The position numbers and the translations under genes are program-made. From positions 1,806,525 through 1,870,524 of the forward strand of contig VZTI01003366.1 of NCBI GenBank assembly GCA_013397865.1: DNA of 64,000 nt. Reading direction: 5' to 3'. Positions within the stretch are counted from its first letter, which is position 1. Each line of letters begins with the position of its first letter. A model generated the notes under the pieces. It made no database searches, was not told the origin of the DNA, and saw only the letters and a list, made by a program, of their open reading frames with translations. This document shows, piece by piece, positions 9,961 to 23,200 of the stretch. This DNA comes from Struthidea cinerea (lineage: Eukaryota; Chordata; Aves; Passeriformes; Corcoracidae).

Positions 9961-12900
9961 GAGCGGAGGGGGCACCTGAGTGCTGCTTCCCTGGCACAAG
10001 CTCAAGGGTGGCTGCCTGGCCAGCTCAGCCTCCTTCTTTGGGAGTGAAAATCCCCGTGGGACTCAGACGTACCTTGGCCTCACCCCGCCAAAGCCCATCC
10101 AGCTCCTCCTTTAACGTAGTGCCTCTGCAAGTGGGGACAGTGCCAGAGTTGGGGTCACCCACACATCACTGACATCTGTGATGAGCTGTGTCCGTCCTCA
10201 GCCTGCAGAGCCCTGCCAGTAGCAGGTGCTGCCACGGGTCTGAGAATGTGCCAGCCAGCATTCCATTCAGCAGCCAGTGTTTCATCCAGTGGCACGCCCG
10301 TTGGCACCACAGGGTCACTGACAGATGATGATCCCTGGGACATTATGGCCAGGCAGGTAGTCCCCACTGGCTACTGGGTGAGCACATGTGTCTGGTGGGA
10401 CTCCTTTTTCTTAAAGTCCCATTCTTCAGCATTCTGTCAGTGCCACTGAATGCCCAACCATTGTTTTTGCTCAGAAGTGACGTCAGGTCCCCCGGGGTTC
10501 CCCTCTGCCAGCAGTTTGGAAATGAAAATCTGAGGCCCCAGCACTGGCTGTGGCACTGAGCTGATGGTAGGGTGAGCACCACTGCTCCTTCTGTGCCACG
10601 ATGAACAAACCCAGAAATAAACTGGCAAATCAGTTGATGGGAGATGGCGAGGTGCCTCACATGCCTGGCTGCCTGCACTGCCCCGCCTGGGCTCGAGAGC
10701 TGCCCCACAGGTTCAGAAAAAATTTCCAGAGTGGTTTTGTCTTTTGGGAGCTGCCATGGCATTTCTGGAGTGGGAAGCACTTGTAAGGCTCTGTCATGGA
10801 GGTGACCAACCTGGAGCCACAGTTTTATCCACGCAAGCCCCCAAAGCAGGCGGCATCAGCAATTCAGGGCCTAGCAGTGTATACTTCCCTGCACCATGGC
10901 TGGCCTGGCCACTTCTTTGCACCCCTCTCCTTGGCACATGGGTGCCCCACGTGCTCTGTATGTGTCTGCCTGCTGGGAAGGGTCTGGTGAGCTCCTGAGT
11001 TGGAAAACCGCTGGGGAATAGGGGAAGAAGCAAATAAGCAGGCAAGAGAGAGGCACAAGTAGGGCAAACAGGGAAGTCACTGCAGGCCTGATCCATGGGT
11101 GGGAGGAAGAGAATGCACAGGTTTGCTGGTGAGCAACTTTGCCAGCTCCCATGATGCAGGTTGTGGGAGTAAGAGGAGGAAGAGTGTGCTTGGAGTTGGA
11201 GTGACCGCCTGAATCCCAGTTTGTATAGGTCTGGTTGGCAGAGGCGAGCGAGCAGAAGCAGTCTCTGGGGTCACACTGCAGCATGTGGGACCCATCCCTT
11301 CCCTGTGACATTGGCTCAGCTGAGACCTGATGCTGATCCTAATCCCCATTTCTCCAGATTCCCCCGGTCTCCCTTCAGCCAAAGGCAGCGGGTGTGAGTG
11401 AGGAGCAGCCTGGCCCAGCCCCCTGCGGAAGGACAGCGGCTTGGCATTTATCGGGGGGAAGTGGGAGCTTCCTGCAGCCTCACTGTGCTGGGAGCATGGG
11501 TAGGCACAAGGGGTTTGCCCTTGTTGGGGGGGTCCTGTGGGATAGGAGGCAGGGGAACTGCCCCTGCAAGGCTGGGACTTCACCCTGGGGGGGAGAAAAT
11601 CCACCTCCCAGCTCTGGGGAGGGGGCAAAGGAAGAGAGAGCAGCTGGCTTTTCCTACCTATTCAAAGAAATTAGGTTAAAACCCCTCATCTTTGAGCTCC
11701 TGTGACTGCAGAGAAAGCCAGGCAGCAGGACCAGGGTGTGGTTTAGGGCTCAGAAATAAGCCAGCAATTAGAACACCTCACAGTGTTACTGCTGAAAGCA
11801 GAAAGTAGCCTCAGGGAAGGGCTGATATGTGCTTTCCGAGTGCCTGAGCCCCACAGCACTGCGGGGTTTTGGATCAAAGCTGATGCAGCTGCTCCGTGCC
11901 CCGGGCAGGACACTGGAAAGGGGACCAGCGAGATGTCTGCAGCCTACGGGACTGTCCCAGTGCCAGCCACTGCCTCTGGGGCTGGAGTGGGACAAGGGCT
12001 TTCATGGCTGTCTGAGATGTGATCTCCTACTGGGACATTCAGTCTCTTTCCGGGAGGCTGCTCTAGGGTGCAGCCCCAGGCTGTGCACGGCAAGAAAGCT
12101 GCAGCTGGAGGTGCTGGGAGGCACCAGCGACTGTTTAGCCCTTTAGCAGAGAAGCCCACAGTAGTGCCCAGATCCAGGGTCATGCCCAGCCAGCACCTGC
12201 TGCCCCTCCAGAGGCAGTTTCTCTCAGGTGTAGACTCACAGATGTCTAACTTTCAGCTAATCCCACACTTCAGCCTTAGCTGAGGCTCAGTCCACCTCCA
12301 GATTAAACCTACAAACATCGGGCTTTGTGAGATTTAGTGGCCCTTGTGTGTCTTTCCTCTTTCCTCTCCCCTAAGCCAGCAAACTGCCTGCAAGCCCCGT
12401 TCCTCCTCTGAGAAATGTCATACATGAGAGAAACCGCATGTTTCAGCCTTGCCCTTGGGATGAAGGATGTGGTGTTAAGGGACAGCTTGGGCTCAGCAGG
12501 TGCTTTTTCTCCTGATAGCATGAAGCCAGAGATGCCCTTGCTGACAGAGCTGAGCAGCCTTGGTTTGTCCACAGAGCCTGATCCTCAAAACAACGTTTGA
12601 GAGGCCACACCAGTGGCCTCAGAGCCGGGGTGGCAGCACAGGCAGCTTGGCTGGTGCTCAGCCTGTTCTCAGCCCCTTTGTTTGAAACGCCAGCCCCAAT
12701 TGCACACAGAGAGCCTGGAGGGGCTGCAGTGCAGCCTCCATCACACCAAGAGTCCTGTGGAATGGGCTCTTCCTGCAGTGCTTGCAGATGTACTCGGACC
12801 TCGCAGCCCCGGGGGTGCTGCTGTGGACTCCTGCCCTCCAGCCCCTGCACCGAGCATTTGCATGGCTGCAGAGGAGCTCAGGCATGGTCAATGATGCCCT

Positions 12901-15900
12901 GCAAGAAACCGCCCCCGGCAAAGGCCTGGCCAGCAGTGGGTATTTTCCTGCCAAGGGGACTTGCTCTGACTCTCTCCCCAGCAGGGCTTTTTGTACACAG
13001 CCAGGGTTTTGCTCAGGCTGTGTCGCTCTGCGCTCAGGCTCCCCCTCCACCTGCCTGGCTGTTTTTAGCCTATGTCATATTTTTGCATCCTTTGAGACCT
13101 CCTGCTGTCTGGCCACCTGGATAGAAATCGAGTGAGATTTCATGAATGGAAATGAACAGGGGAAATGCATAGAAGTTAAGCTGGTGTGACCACCAGAAAT
13201 GGTGTTTACCCCTCTGGAGCAACTCCTGCTGCCCCCAAAGAGAGGCTGAAAGCAGCACATACCCCATGCAGCTCCCTACTAAGTGTTATCTGCCAGCACA
13301 AACCAGTCCCCTCTGTGCTGGCAGCCCCAGCGGAAGCATGGCCAGGGGGAAAGGGAGTTTCTTGGGATGTTTTTCCCCTCAAGGTTCCTGTTTCCCCTCC
13401 AGCCCTCGTCCATGGATGCTGGCAGCCTTCCCCTTTTCCATGTAGCTTTGCAGAGGGAGCAAAATGGGTGGCTGGGGCTGAAGAAATCTGGGAGATGGAG
13501 GAAGGCTGAGGAGAGGAGGAAGTGGGGAAGCAGGGGTGCCCCCTTTGACCCGCTGCTGGCACAGCAGCCCTGCCTTCCAGCAGCCCTGAAGCAATTTGGG
13601 AATCAAATCTGCTGGCAAGGAAGGGAGGAAAACCACAGGGCTGAGTCACTCCTTGGAAGGCATTTGCATCTGGACAAATTCCAGCCGAACCCCCTTCCCA
13701 CTACCTCTGTGTGGGGTGTCGGGGTGGCTTACAGGAACGGCCACATCCTTTCCCCCCGGGACGGAGCCTCCCCGGCCGGTCACACTCAGCCAGAAACCGG
13801 GCAGCATCCGACTTTGGCAGGTTTCCATCAGAAGGCAGGAAGGCTTCCCCGGGGGGGAAAGCTGCGCTGGTGAAGCAGAAGCGAGAGTGAAGGCGAGTAG
13901 GGCTGCGAGGAAGCCGAGCCTCTTCCCAGAAACAGCAAAGTGGGGTGTTGGCTTTCAGCGTCTCCCGAAAGAGTCAGACAGGGGCTGGTCCCCCATCCGA
14001 GCTTTGCATTAGCAAATGGTCAGGATTTGGGATGACAGTCTGCTCCAGGGATTTAGACTAGGAGGGGAGCAGCATGGAAGAAGGATGGAGGATCGGGAGC
14101 ATCCCAGATGCTGACCCAGCACCCTGCAAAAGCCTGAGTTTTTGGCAGGGGTGAAAGAGAGGCTGGGGAAAAGGTGGCAGGGCTGGAGTTACCCACTGGT
14201 GGTAGGAACAGAGGATTCACCCAGAAAGTCACAGGGCGGAAAAAGCTTCTCCAGGAATGAAAGTGCCACTAAAAGGTGTCTAAGAACTTGGTGTTTATTT
14301 CCCTTCAGAATCATCTTCGGGGAGCTTCTCCCTATGCTCTGCACCCGGGGTTGATATTTTCTCAAGGTTTAAATTCCCCTGATGTGCAAAGTCTGCTCGA
14401 AAAGACCTTTGCCAGGGTCAGGTGCTGTGTGTGGCTAGAGCAGGATGGGTCCTGGGATGGGTCCCAGCTCAGGGTTGGCTCAGGTACCTCAGGGTGAGAT
14501 CTCAGCGTCTGTGTCCGGATCTGAGACTCATTGCGCAGTGCTGGAGCTCTGCGCACCATCTCGGTGATGCCCAACCTCCCTTTCCTCCCTCTAGTGGCTA
14601 AAATCCCGGCATTTCCCGGGGCTCCCAGAGCCCCCGGCAGCGCCCGGGGCTGGGGCACACGGACTAAGGGCATTGCCCCTGTGCTGGGTAGGTGGCCCCA
14701 GTCCCTACCAGCCCTCCTGATAGGGATGCTCCTGCCTGCCCCAGGTCTCATCTGAGAGGATGAGAGCTTTGCAGAGGGATTTTGGATTAGGGACGGCGTT
14801 ACATGGAAAGGGAAGCTTTCAAGCATCATGCTGGTTCCCACACTGCTCCATGCCCACAAATGTGCGATGAGGAATACCAAGGGAAATGTCAGCTCTTCCC
14901 TAAGTAATTCCTTTCAGCTGGCCTTGCAATTAGTCCCTTGGAAAAAAAAATAAATAAAGATTTTGAGCTTTGCCAGCCCTTCTCTTCGCAAGCGCTGCTC
15001 TCGCCTTGTAACTAGGGCACAGTGGGAGGCGAGAGCCGGTTAACTCTTAGCGTCGAGCTTTCCTCAGGCAGCCCGGCGCGGCTGCGATGAGCCTGCCCGG
15101 GGGCTGCGCTCCTGCTCGGGGGACAGGAGCCTGCAGAGGCTGAGTGGGTGGCGAGGGGTGCCCGGCAGCGAGGGGTGCCCAGTGCCCGGCAGCTCGCCTG
15201 CATCCAGTGACCCGGCTCAGGGCACGCTGGGGCTCCCTTTCCTCTCCACACTCCATAAGCGTTCTGCAGGTGTGCGTGAACCAAAGTGCTCCTGCACTTG
15301 TGCTTTGCTGCAGGACGGATAATGTGGAGAAGGAGGTGTGGAGCTGCTGCTCCCTGAGCCCGGAATCGGTGCTGTGTTGCTCCCGGAAATCCAGCCGGGA
15401 TCCACCCACCGTTTACAGAGAGTGCAGTGAATCATCTGTGCGGGGAAGAAAAACACAACAAACCTGGGCTGTTTTAACCTTTCCGGGCAAGTGAAAGCTG
15501 CTGGGAGAGCACCTGACTGGCAGCAGACCGAGTGTCCTGGGAATAGATGCTGGGGCTGGCTCTGGAGGGATTCGTGTCCTGGGACAGGGCACCTGTTTCT
15601 ACCCCAGCCCAATAAATATGGGTGGCTAAACCCATCACAGCTGGCAGCAGCGGTGCTCTGCTCCCCACAGGCCAGCACAAGGGGGCTCCAAAGTGGGTTT
15701 TCCAGGGAGATGTCCTGGCTGTGGGGAAGAGGTGACACTTGAAAACAAATGCTTTTCTCTAGACATGGAAGTAGGAAAGCATTGATCTGGAAATGGGTTT
15801 GCTATAGCAAGGATGGGGTTACTACAGCTGCCTCAACAAAGGGACCAGAGCCCTTGGAGATGGCCTGGGGTGCTCCACCTGGCTTGCAGAAGGACACAGG

Positions 15901-17240
15901 CCTGCTGGGGTCCTCTGATATCTCTGCCAACCCCCTGGGCTGTCTCAGATGTCTTCTGGTGCTGGGCAGATGCTCAGGTAGCTAAACCAAGCCCTTGGCA
16001 TCGCACCCAAGAACGTGTTACTTCTGTGTGAAATAAATGAGCTGAGGAAAGGTCTTTGTGTCTGCCAAGAGCCCTGTTACCTTCCAGCTGTGGCAGCCAG
16101 AGCAACCACTGTCCCCGTGAATGTGGCTTTTAAGCCAAGCTGCCCGGTGCTGTGGCCCCAGTTCTGCAGCAGAAGGGGAAGGTGGATTCAATTAGCACCT
16201 GGAGAGCCCTTGGGATGGGGTCTTGGCATCATTAGGATCCATCAGTGGGAGATGGTAAGAGCAGACTTGAGGGGATCTGTGGTCAGCAAAGGTCATGGCA
16301 GGCAAACCCAGAAGTTTGGTGTGGTTCTGGGGAATAGCTGGGTGTCTCCCAGAGGTTGCTCTGGGGTCTTCAGAGAGTTTCCAGGCACCAAGAGTGGAGG
16401 TAAGTGGAGATACAAGGGGAGAAGACCCCTAAAAGCCAGCAGGGACCCTAAGGAGGGGTGGAGACAGCTGCTGTGTGGGTGGAGAAGGGCTGACCTGGCA
16501 CAGGGGCTGCAGCCCTGATGCCCCCTTGGCTGCCAGCCCAGCTTTGGGCCCCTTTGGGGTTAGTGAGGAGCTAGTGCCAGAGGGGACAGGGCAGCTGGAT
16601 CCTGTGCAAGGTGTTTAAGTGCAGCAGCAGTGACGCTGTAGCAGAGACCCCGACGAAGTGTGGGTTTGCATCCAAAGTCAGAGCTGATGCCCCAGTCCAA
16701 GGGGAAATGTTCTGCACTCATGGCTTAGAGGCATCAGAAAAACATGTGCCCTGATGGGAATGTTACCCTTCAGTACAGATGCAGATGTGCCAGCCCTGCA
16801 TGCTGAGGGGAAGGTTTGTGGCTGGAAGGAGCTGGAACAGCCGAAGGTACAGGAGAAGAGAGCTTCTGGGCTGACCCTGTACGTGAAGGCAGCTGAAAGC
16901 CACAAAGTTGGATTTTTTTTTTTTTTTTTTTAAAGGTGCCCTGGGCCTCAGGGTGCTAAGCCTGTGACCTGCTGCCCGTCAGGCATGGATTCAGGTCCTC
17001 ACGGCAGAGGTGGAAAGCTGTGCAGCTCTCTCTGCAGGCTCATGGCCGCTGTGGCTGTACCGCGGGCAGCGGGCACTAGAGGGCTGCACACTCCCGTCCT
17101 TGCTGCCAGAGGTGTCTCTCTCCCTGCACAGCCTGGTCTGGAAATGCTGATTAACTCCTGCCAGACTCAGTGACCCAGGAGAGATGAAAATAACTTTGAA
17201 GAACAGCAGTTTGCCACTACACGGCCAAAGTGGTGATTTT
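9961..17240. other. Intergenic GC-rich stretch, no gene supported
   Basis: The sequence is G/C-rich with further CpG clusters near 13.7-13.9 kb and 15.0-15.2 kb. There is a small direct repeat of GCGAGGGGTGCCC at 15151-15163 and 15168-15180, and a 19-nt T run at 16913-16931. Open frames up to about 200 codons exist on both strands and overlap each other, as expected by chance in GC-rich DNA. Confidence 0.5.
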
Positions 17241-20200
17241 TCTTTATTTCAGTTGTGCTTTCCCCAAGCTCTGCTGCTGCCAGGGCAAACTTGCAAGGTG
17301 AAAAGAAGTAAGTAGTGCATGGGTTTGATGCTGGGGGGTGTGTGCTGAGCTTGTCCAGTTCCCTTAGCCCCTGAAAGTTTCTCCAGCACAGCCCTTATTC
17401 CCAGGAAAGCTGTGTCCTTTGCAGAAGCAGCAGGCTCCTCGGGTTGTTCAGTGTAGGTAAGGAGTGGCTGGGGATGGTGCAGGCATGGCTGACCCTGCCT
17501 CAGGTCTGGGTGATCCACTGGGTTCCCTCCTAACATGGATTTCTAGGGAACCTGGCAGCACTGGAAAGGTGTAAAATGAAAGCACAGTGAGTCAGCTAAA
17601 GTAATTTTGGAGCAGTGTTCTTGTGACCACTGATGTCCACTGCTTTATTTTTCTTACCTGTTTCTGGCTGTTCTGTTGCCCTGCAGGAATTCTCTGCTGC
17701 TTTGGGGCCAGCTGTGGCCCCCTCCACCCCGCATGGTGGTAGACAGACAGGGTTACCATCCTTCCCCTGGTGGGAAGGTCTGGCCAGGTATCCACGGGTG
17801 TACAAGGTACCTAACTCCAGAGTTATCAGGGCATCAGTGTCAGCCTGGAAAAGAGAGAGAGAGGCAGTGATGGCAAGAGGCTCTTGCCTCTGGGGGCCGT
17901 GGTGCTCATTCCTTCACTGCCTGTGTCACCTACCCTGTGTGACACTACTGACCTCCCAACGGAGGACACACTGGTGGTAAAGGTCCTGGACAAAAATCCA
18001 TCATGTCCATGTTGTAGAAACCAGACAGGATGGATCCTGGGACTGACTGAACATCTCAAGAGTTAGCATGGGAAGAGAAAGTTTTTGTTTGTGTGCCAAA
18101 TGTGGAAAGACAAAGGTAAAACATTGACAGTATTGCCTGACATGTCCTGTGGCACAAAGGGAGTCAGAAAGGACTCCTGCTGAGGGCTGGACTTAGGAGG
18201 TATGTGGAAATTTATTCAAAATTAAAATCGGCCTGCAACAACACAAAAAGCTGGCCCATCCAGTTGTCAGGAATATTGAGCGGATCACTGCCTCCCACCC
18301 CAAATAAAGATCTGCACAAGGGGCACGTTGTCAATGCTGAACCAAGGAGGAAAATTTGGACAAGCAGTATGAGGGGAGAAGAAACATAAACAAGTTGATT
18401 GGGGAGTATATTCCAACAAAAAACATGAAACAGATAAGTGCCACAAGAAAAGTGTTATGTAAGAGCCCAGTGAAAAAGAAGAGGAGGGACCTGGAATGGG
18501 AAACATGTTGCTGACACTGAATCACATGCGGAAGGGGAATTGAAATCCCACTATGGAAGAGTTGTTGCAGGCTGGTTACCCCCTGAAAACCTGCCTGTGC
18601 TTCCCAGGACCTCTCAGAGAGTGATCACATGCTGTTGCTACTGAGTTGCATAGCACTGTAACATCTTGCTGGTATTTAATATTTTTATTGTAACATCTTC
18701 TGTTTAATACTTGACATATATTATCAGTTGTGGGTTAGCTAGAGATGTCCTGCCCCACTGCTGTGTTAAATGCCGCGCTCTGGATGCATTGGCCACCACA
18801 AGCCAGTTTCCATTAGGGGCTGGTGGTTTGTAGGGATGGTAAGGGGCTCTTAAGAATGGTGTGTCACCTCCAACATGAACTTGAGGCATAAACCACTGGT
18901 TTTGACTAAAGAGAATGGGCCACCTATACTTAATCCAGAAAAGGAACATGTCTAATTTATGTGTTTGGTAAATAGTACGTGGATAAATCTTCAGGTCCCT
19001 CGTGAGAGAGATGGGCTATCCCCAAGCATACAGCAGGGACAGCATGAACCGGTGCACCCTGCAGGTGTTTGTACACTGACAGAGGTGGATAAAGTGAAAC
19101 CCCTGTCCTCAAAGGTGAGAGAGGTGTGGAAGGAAGGCATTTGTCAGAGATGGTCTGCATATGAGCTCATCAGGCTGAGTCCTGCCTCATCCTACCTTGT
19201 AATAACTACCAGGGTGGGAGGCAAAGGAAAAAATCACTCGTTTTTTCCCCAGAAGTCTGATATAAATGGAGTGTGAAGAAAGAACTGCAGGAGTATGTGG
19301 GGATGAGGGAATGTCTGCAGGTATTGCTCAGGGCACTGATAAAGCATAAAGATAAGGAAGGAAAAAGCCAGCACTTGCTTGGAAGATTAGGTAAAAATCA
19401 ATCTGTTCAGTTGCTCATGCTGGGAGAGTCCAGGGAGAGCACAGCTGGGTCAGGTGGGAGATATTTAAGACTGGTATTTTTTTTACTGCTTGGTAGATGA
19501 ATTGTGATGTGGCTTTATAGAAGTACTTGACCTCTGCTTTCCTATGACATGCTGACCATATTTACTTGGAAATACTGGTGTTGGTGGGCAGAAGGTGTGC
19601 AGAGATCCTACAAACACAAACCCCTTCCCAATGCTAAACTTTCTGGGAGATGGCCTAGCAGATATAATGGTACTGGGAGCACCATGAGACACAATTGTCC
19701 TCTTGTACAAAAGGCATTTGATTTTTCTAGGTAAAGACTCAGATTTACCGCCTAGATTTGTATGCAATAATTGAAGTGGATGAAGTTCTAACAATTTTTG
19801 TGATGAGAGTATTTTGCTAAGACATCTCGAAAGATGCTGTGATCCCAAAGAGACTGGTAACAGACAAGTATAATGGAAGCTTAACTGGAGCTGGAAAGAT
19901 TGCTGCGTGGGGCTATAAAGGAATATGGGTGTTGGGCATGCTGGAATTCAGAAAAAGCAGGTTTGTCAAAAGGCTATTCAGACCTTTCCCAAGCTGCCTG
20001 GGTGTGCTGCCTGTTGGCTACCTTGTCCCAGCAGCTGAGTGATCAGAGAATAGCCAGAGGGATGTGGGAATTACTAGTCAGGATCACCTTCCTGATTCTA
20101 GTGGGAAACAAGAGGCAAAGACAGTATTTTTCTGCTGAACAGAACATTCTTGGTGTGGTGATCTAAGTAGGGCCCCAAAAAGTGACAGAAACTTGTGGGT

Positions 20201-23200
20201 TCCTTGTCTTATCTGACTGTCAAAGTATAGAAGAAACCACATAAAACTTGTATTGTCCTAAAAGGGATAATGGGATAGTAAAGAGGGATAATGCATATAG
20301 GACACCCAGGATCTGTTTTGTCTAGGACGCTTGCTTGGGTGGAGCAGAAGGGAGAAGAACCTGAATTTGTTTCATGCCCTGGAATGAGAAGAACAGAAGG
20401 GCTGGGAATTGCATGGGACAGGAGCTGGCGTGTGGCTCTGAACAAGCAGCAGTGTGGGTGCAGTGGTCAGCAGGGGAACACCCCGTGTGGGACTAAATAC
20501 CAGCTGCCTGTGGGAGCTCTGCGGGTGCAGGATGTGTGTGCCTGTGGATGCAAAAGAAATCCTCTATTTCCTGTTCTGGAGTTCAGCTCTGCAGAACTGG
20601 CAAAGACCATTAGACCCCATTGAGTGACCTCCCATCTTTCACAGGCCTTGCAATTTCTTCATGTTTCTCTTGACATCAGCCCACTGATTTATGCTGAACT
20701 AAAGTACATATTTTTTCCAAAAAAGACAGATCTGAAGACATCGGGAAATGAGAAAACCAACATTTCCCCTGATAATTTGTTCTACTAGTTAACCACTGCC
20801 ACTCTTTTCCTGTTTCTTATTTTTCATTTCACTCTGTCTGGTTTCTGATGCTAAACATTAGCTCCTGTTATAGATATCAGGAATAAATCAAAATGCCCTC
20901 TAGAACAGTACCTGCTTTCTTTTTGGAATGTGGGATATGGTAATTAAATCTCTTCCATTTGTCTTGGTTTTGCAGAAGGCTGGGGTTTAGTGCTATTGCT
21001 GCTGGGGAAAAAGCAGATCCCATCCTTCCCTCTTAGCTGGCTTCTGCCCTCCCCCTCACACCCTGAAATGCAGCAGGGCAGGGAATTGGTTCTGTTGAAA
21101 TATATAAACCTTTTGTTGCCTTGGGGTTATTTGGAGTTTTCAGTCTGCTCACCACAGGGCTGTAAAGATGTCTGGTGGTGCAGTGCTAAGCCCAGCATGG
21201 TGAAGAGGAGGCTGGAAGAGTTCCAGGTGGGATGTTCTTGCAGCAGAGCCCACTTTCAGGTGTCAAACTGCCACCAAAGACTTTTGCTCAGGGATGCTTT
21301 TCCCTTCCCCAACTTAAAAGGAAAGCGAAAGGCCACTGTGTTTGACCAGTGCCAAACAACCAGCCTTGTGTGCAGTGCTGCATAAGAAACAATCACAGAG
21401 CAGTTACAGATGATAATGAAGCAATCAAGCTTTTTTAAGTGCATGAACGTGAAAAATGCCTTCCCTGCCTATCAAAATGATGGTTTTGCTTCTTTGCCTT
21501 TGAAAAGCACAGCTGCTCACTCCAAGGGCAGAAATACAGGAAGAGCAAGCACGTACTGCAAATGTACACCCTGATCCTCTTGAAGGGTTTGGCTGATAGG
21601 GAGAGGGAACATGGACAGACCATTGGAGACAAATGTTTCTTGCAGGATCAACCCAGCTAAGGCAAAGGTGAATTAACTTACAGAAACTCAGTTAAATGAA
21701 AGCACATATGAGCTGGAGCTATTGGTGGGAAAATGCAGGGAGATTTTGTTTCTACACACACATGCTCATTTCAGTCAAAACAATCTGGATTAGCAAAAAC
21801 TCTACTAAATAAGCCAGGAGAAACGACTTTGATGGAAACGGGGAAGGTGTGCTTACAGTACCAGGAAGGAAAGCTGAGGAAGTGGTGACCTTTAGCAGAG
21901 GGCAGAGAGCAGTGAGCTGTCTTGCACAGCTGTGGCTGATAAGGAACATGGATGAAACTAATTGATTGGACTGATTATAGTCTTCTTGTTACAAGTTGAA
22001 CTCCTCCCTAAAAAAGGAATTACAGGAAATTCCTTTGGCAGAGTTGAGGGAAGTGTAGGAATACCTGCTAGGTTATAATCCTTTCTTACATTGTTGTGGC
22101 CCATTTAACAAAGCTGTAAATGATTCATGCTTTGTGTGACTCAGCTCTACCATCTCATAGTTTTAAGATAAGAAATGCTTTCTTGGGGAGTTTGTGCTGC
22201 ATCATGTTTTGTGTGTTTTAAAAATCCTCAATTCCTTCAAGGCTATTGTGTGAAAACAGATTTTAAGGAGTTGTTTTTTTTTTTAATAAACAAGATAAAT
22301 AAATGTTAATAATTACAAGTTAACTTTAAACTGTGGCTATCACACAAAAAAATAAAATTAAAGGCACAGCTGAGCTCCAAACCATTTCTTTATCAGAGAT
22401 GCTATTCAGATAATCAGACTTGGCTAACCTGTTGCAAATACTGACCTTGTACCTACAAATGAAGTTTCTAAGGATTAAAATACCAATGGGTGTTTTGGAA
22501 GGTCACTCATATTTCCCAAGGCTTATTTTAAAACGGTTCCAGTTTGTCTTAGCTCAGGATTTGACCTCTGGATCATCACAGGCTGTTTACGTAGATGCCA
22601 GAGTCAACAGTTCATCATTGAGTGACAAGTCAGACACTGGGAAAAAGGCCTGAGGGTGTCCCAGGGTGGCTCTGCAGTGTCACTTGGGAAGGTTTGGTTG
22701 GAAGCAGGAAGTTGTAGTGCAGAGAGTCTGTTTTAGCAATGCTCAGAAAGATGAAAACATGAAGTAGAGCATGGGGGGAACCATCTGTCCTTTTTAGCCA
22801 ACCTGGGGATACTGAATGTATATACATATCGTGATAATATCCAATAGTGGGAGAATTATTGGCATAAAGAGTGCGTGTTGCCTCCACATTTCTTCTAAAT
22901 GTTCTCTCTGATAGGTGTCACCTGAGATTTAAGTGTGCTTATGTTCTTCTACTATTTGATTTATCAATTTAACTTAGTTGTCACTATGCCCTGCAAATCC
23001 AACATTTGCAAAGAGCAGGTTTATTTCTTTGAATGCTGTGCTGCATTTTGCTGCTTGATTACCCTGTGATTTGGTCACTACAGTGTATTTACACATAATC
23101 ACTATAAACTGTGACTCCAACTGGCATAAGTACACCTGAAACCACTTTCAACCTGCAAGCTCAGAAATCCCTAACAGAGTGACCCTTTGGAACAGAATTT

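Noticed and set aside
9430..10047. 205-codon plus-strand open frame in a CpG-rich patch
   Set aside because: Overlapping open frames exist in other frames and on the other strand, the composition is Arg/Pro/Gly-rich as in random GC-rich DNA, and no domain is seen.
12597..13124. 175-codon open frame
   Set aside because: Overlapped by long frames on the opposite strand; composition is random-like.
16015..16518. 167-codon open frame
   Set aside because: No start context, no domain and no homology that I recognise.
18704..18949. 81-codon minus-strand frame with a somewhat protein-like, Trp/Pro-rich composition
   Set aside because: I considered an old viral envelope fragment, but no neighbouring viral gene or LTR supports it and I recognise no family.
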